DNA of 64,000 nucleotides from Umbilicaria muhlenbergii (taxonomy: Eukaryota > Ascomycota > Lecanoromycetes > Umbilicariales > Umbilicariaceae), in contig KK106985.1 of the NCBI GenBank assembly GCA_000611775.1, forward strand, positions 1,598,291 through 1,662,290. Direction: 5' to 3'. The notes under the pieces were generated by a model that was not told the origin of the DNA, did no database searches, and worked only from the letters and a program-made list of their open reading frames with translations. Within the stretch, counting starts at the first letter, position 1, and each line of letters starts with the position of its first letter. Positions 63,235 through 64,000 of the stretch are shown piece after piece. The position numbers and the translations under genes are program-made.

Positions 63235-64000
63235 CTACAATTCGTATCTGTACTCAACGTCGTGTTCCATCAGAATGGCGCAGTCTCCTAGGCATTCCTC
63301 AATATTGAGGAGGCCATTAGAGAGGACCGTCTTCGTGCCTGCCTCGTTGTTTGAAGTCACCTTACCGGCCGCTTTCAGCGCTTCAATCATTCTGTCCTCC
63401 ATATGTGGCCGCCTATCGACATAATATCTCTTGCCCTCGTTAAATATTGGCTCGCCTTGCGAATAATCCATACCTTGGACTATCGCCCCCATCGCCGTCG
63501 CACAGTTTCTAAGAGAGTCGGAGAGCGGGTTCCTATCAAAGTCACCTTTCACAAGATCCAAGCACAACTTCGCGACTTCTTGCGTCTTTGCAGCTTGCTG
63601 TCGGGTTATGATCCGAATCTGTTTCCCCTCAGGATCCTCCACTTTTGGAATTGATCCTAAGCCTGGCTTGGGTCCCCTAGATTGAAAGGTCAGTCGATGC
63701 TCATAAGATATCCAGAAGCCGACATACTTCAAGGCTTGTCCGGCGCCAGTAAGCGCGCCCGTCAATGCGGCGGAGCCAACAGTTTTCCCCATCTCTTTGC
63801 CCACTGACTTCAGACCCTCTTTGCCCAATGTCTGTCCCAGCTGTTTGCCGATGACACCGCCTCCACCGCCTCCCATAAAACCAGTCGCCCCACTGAGTAA
63901 GGCATCACTAGCGAAGCGCCCAAGTGACGTGTCGCCAACGTCGCCTTTGACGCCGTCGTCCTCGATGGTAGTGCTGATCAGGTACTCTGTTCCAATACCG
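63235..64000 (-). CDS. uncharacterised fungal protein, 5' end beyond window
   Basis: Partial gene: the frame is open to the right edge, so the start lies outside. Two exons are visible, >64000-63728 and 63676-63235. A 51-nt intron (GTATGT donor, GACTGACC branch, CTAG acceptor, 63677-63727) is frame-neutral, and removing it joins GAGQALK to GPKPGLGS smoothly. Visible parts: a linker (TTIEDDGVKGDVGDTSLGRF), a Gly-rich stretch (GFMGGGGGGVIGK, KTVGSAALTGALTGAGQALK) resembling a glycine zipper that could insert into or associate with membranes, then a globular part with KQIRIITRQQAAKTQEVAKLCLDLVKGDF. It ends LMEHDVEYRYEL. I do not recognise the family. The intron and composition are the evidence that it is real. 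Confidence 0.65.
   Translation of the reverse strand, partial: GIGTEYLISTTIEDDGVKGDVGDTSLGRFASDALLSGATGFMGGGGGGVIGKQLGQTLGKEGLKSVGKEMGKTVGSAALTGALTGAGQALKYVGFWISYEHRLTFQSRGPKPGLGSIPKVEDPEGKQIRIITRQQAAKTQEVAKLCLDLVKGDFDRNPLSDSLRNCATAMGAIVQGMDYSQGEPIFNEGKRYYVDRRPHMEDRMIEALKAAGKVTSNNEAGTKTVLSNGLLNIEECLGDCAILMEHDVEYRYEL

Noticed and set aside
1-64000. Retroelements, DNA transposons, CRISPR arrays, rRNA
   Set aside because: No reverse transcriptase, integrase or transposase motifs, long terminal or inverted repeats, regularly spaced repeats or rRNA sequence were seen on either strand.

Overview
The window is nuclear DNA of a filamentous ascomycete (Pezizomycotina). The evidence is short GT-AG introns (mostly 46-106 nt) with CTGAC or CTAAC branch sites, GC-balanced single-copy genes about 2 kb apart, and fungal families throughout (Kar9, Pkr1, AcuK, WLM protease, alternative oxidase, Pezizomycotina-only proteins). 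Dothideomycetes is my best guess from the protein style, not proven. I see no rRNA, convincing tRNA, CRISPR, prophage or intact transposon.

Layout, left to right. 0-7 kb: sugar transporter (-), V-ATPase assembly factor Pkr1 (+), Sm D1 (+), eRF1 methyltransferase Mtq2 (-) divergent from SDH assembly factor SDHAF3 (+). 7-10 kb: small Cys-rich protein ending in a CaaX box (+), then a conserved fungal zinc-binding protein (-). 10-13.8 kb: the longest gene-free stretch. 13.8-19 kb: MBL-fold-like protein (+), SWR1 subunit Vps71/Swc6 (+), a possible tiny secreted protein (-), WLM metalloprotease (-). 19.7-30 kb: nucleolar FKBP (-), REV1 (+), MICOS Mic26/27 (+), uracil-DNA glycosylase (-), Tls1/C9orf78-like protein (-). 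30-36 kb: small secreted protein (-), alternative oxidase (-), acylphosphatase built from tiny exons (-), unknown fungal protein (+). 37.9-45 kb: Kar9 (+), Mtm1-like mitochondrial carrier (-), F-box protein (+). 45-49 kb: second CaaX Cys-rich paralogue (+), TauD-like dioxygenase (+), riboflavin kinase (+). 49-55.7 kb: AcuK-type zinc cluster regulator (-), drug:H+ antiporter (-). 57-64 kb: DEAH RNA helicase (+), NIF3-like protein (-), four-helix membrane protein (+), and a gene cut by the right edge (-).

This is mostly ordinary housekeeping sequence without a biosynthetic cluster. Recurrent themes are mitochondria and respiration (SDHAF3, Mic26/27, Mtm1, AOX, its likely regulator AcuK) and DNA repair (REV1, UNG1, WLM protease).

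The most unusual items are the two dispersed paralogues that share an N-terminal Cys/CAEG block and end in Cys-Cys-x-Val-Met (predicted prenylation), the acylphosphatase gene with 12- and 13-nt exons, three ubiquitin-binding-like motifs in REV1, and a 22-bp exact word shared by two intergenic regions. Exon boundaries were placed by eye from splice consensus, reading frame and family conservation; every multi-exon model given keeps an open frame.
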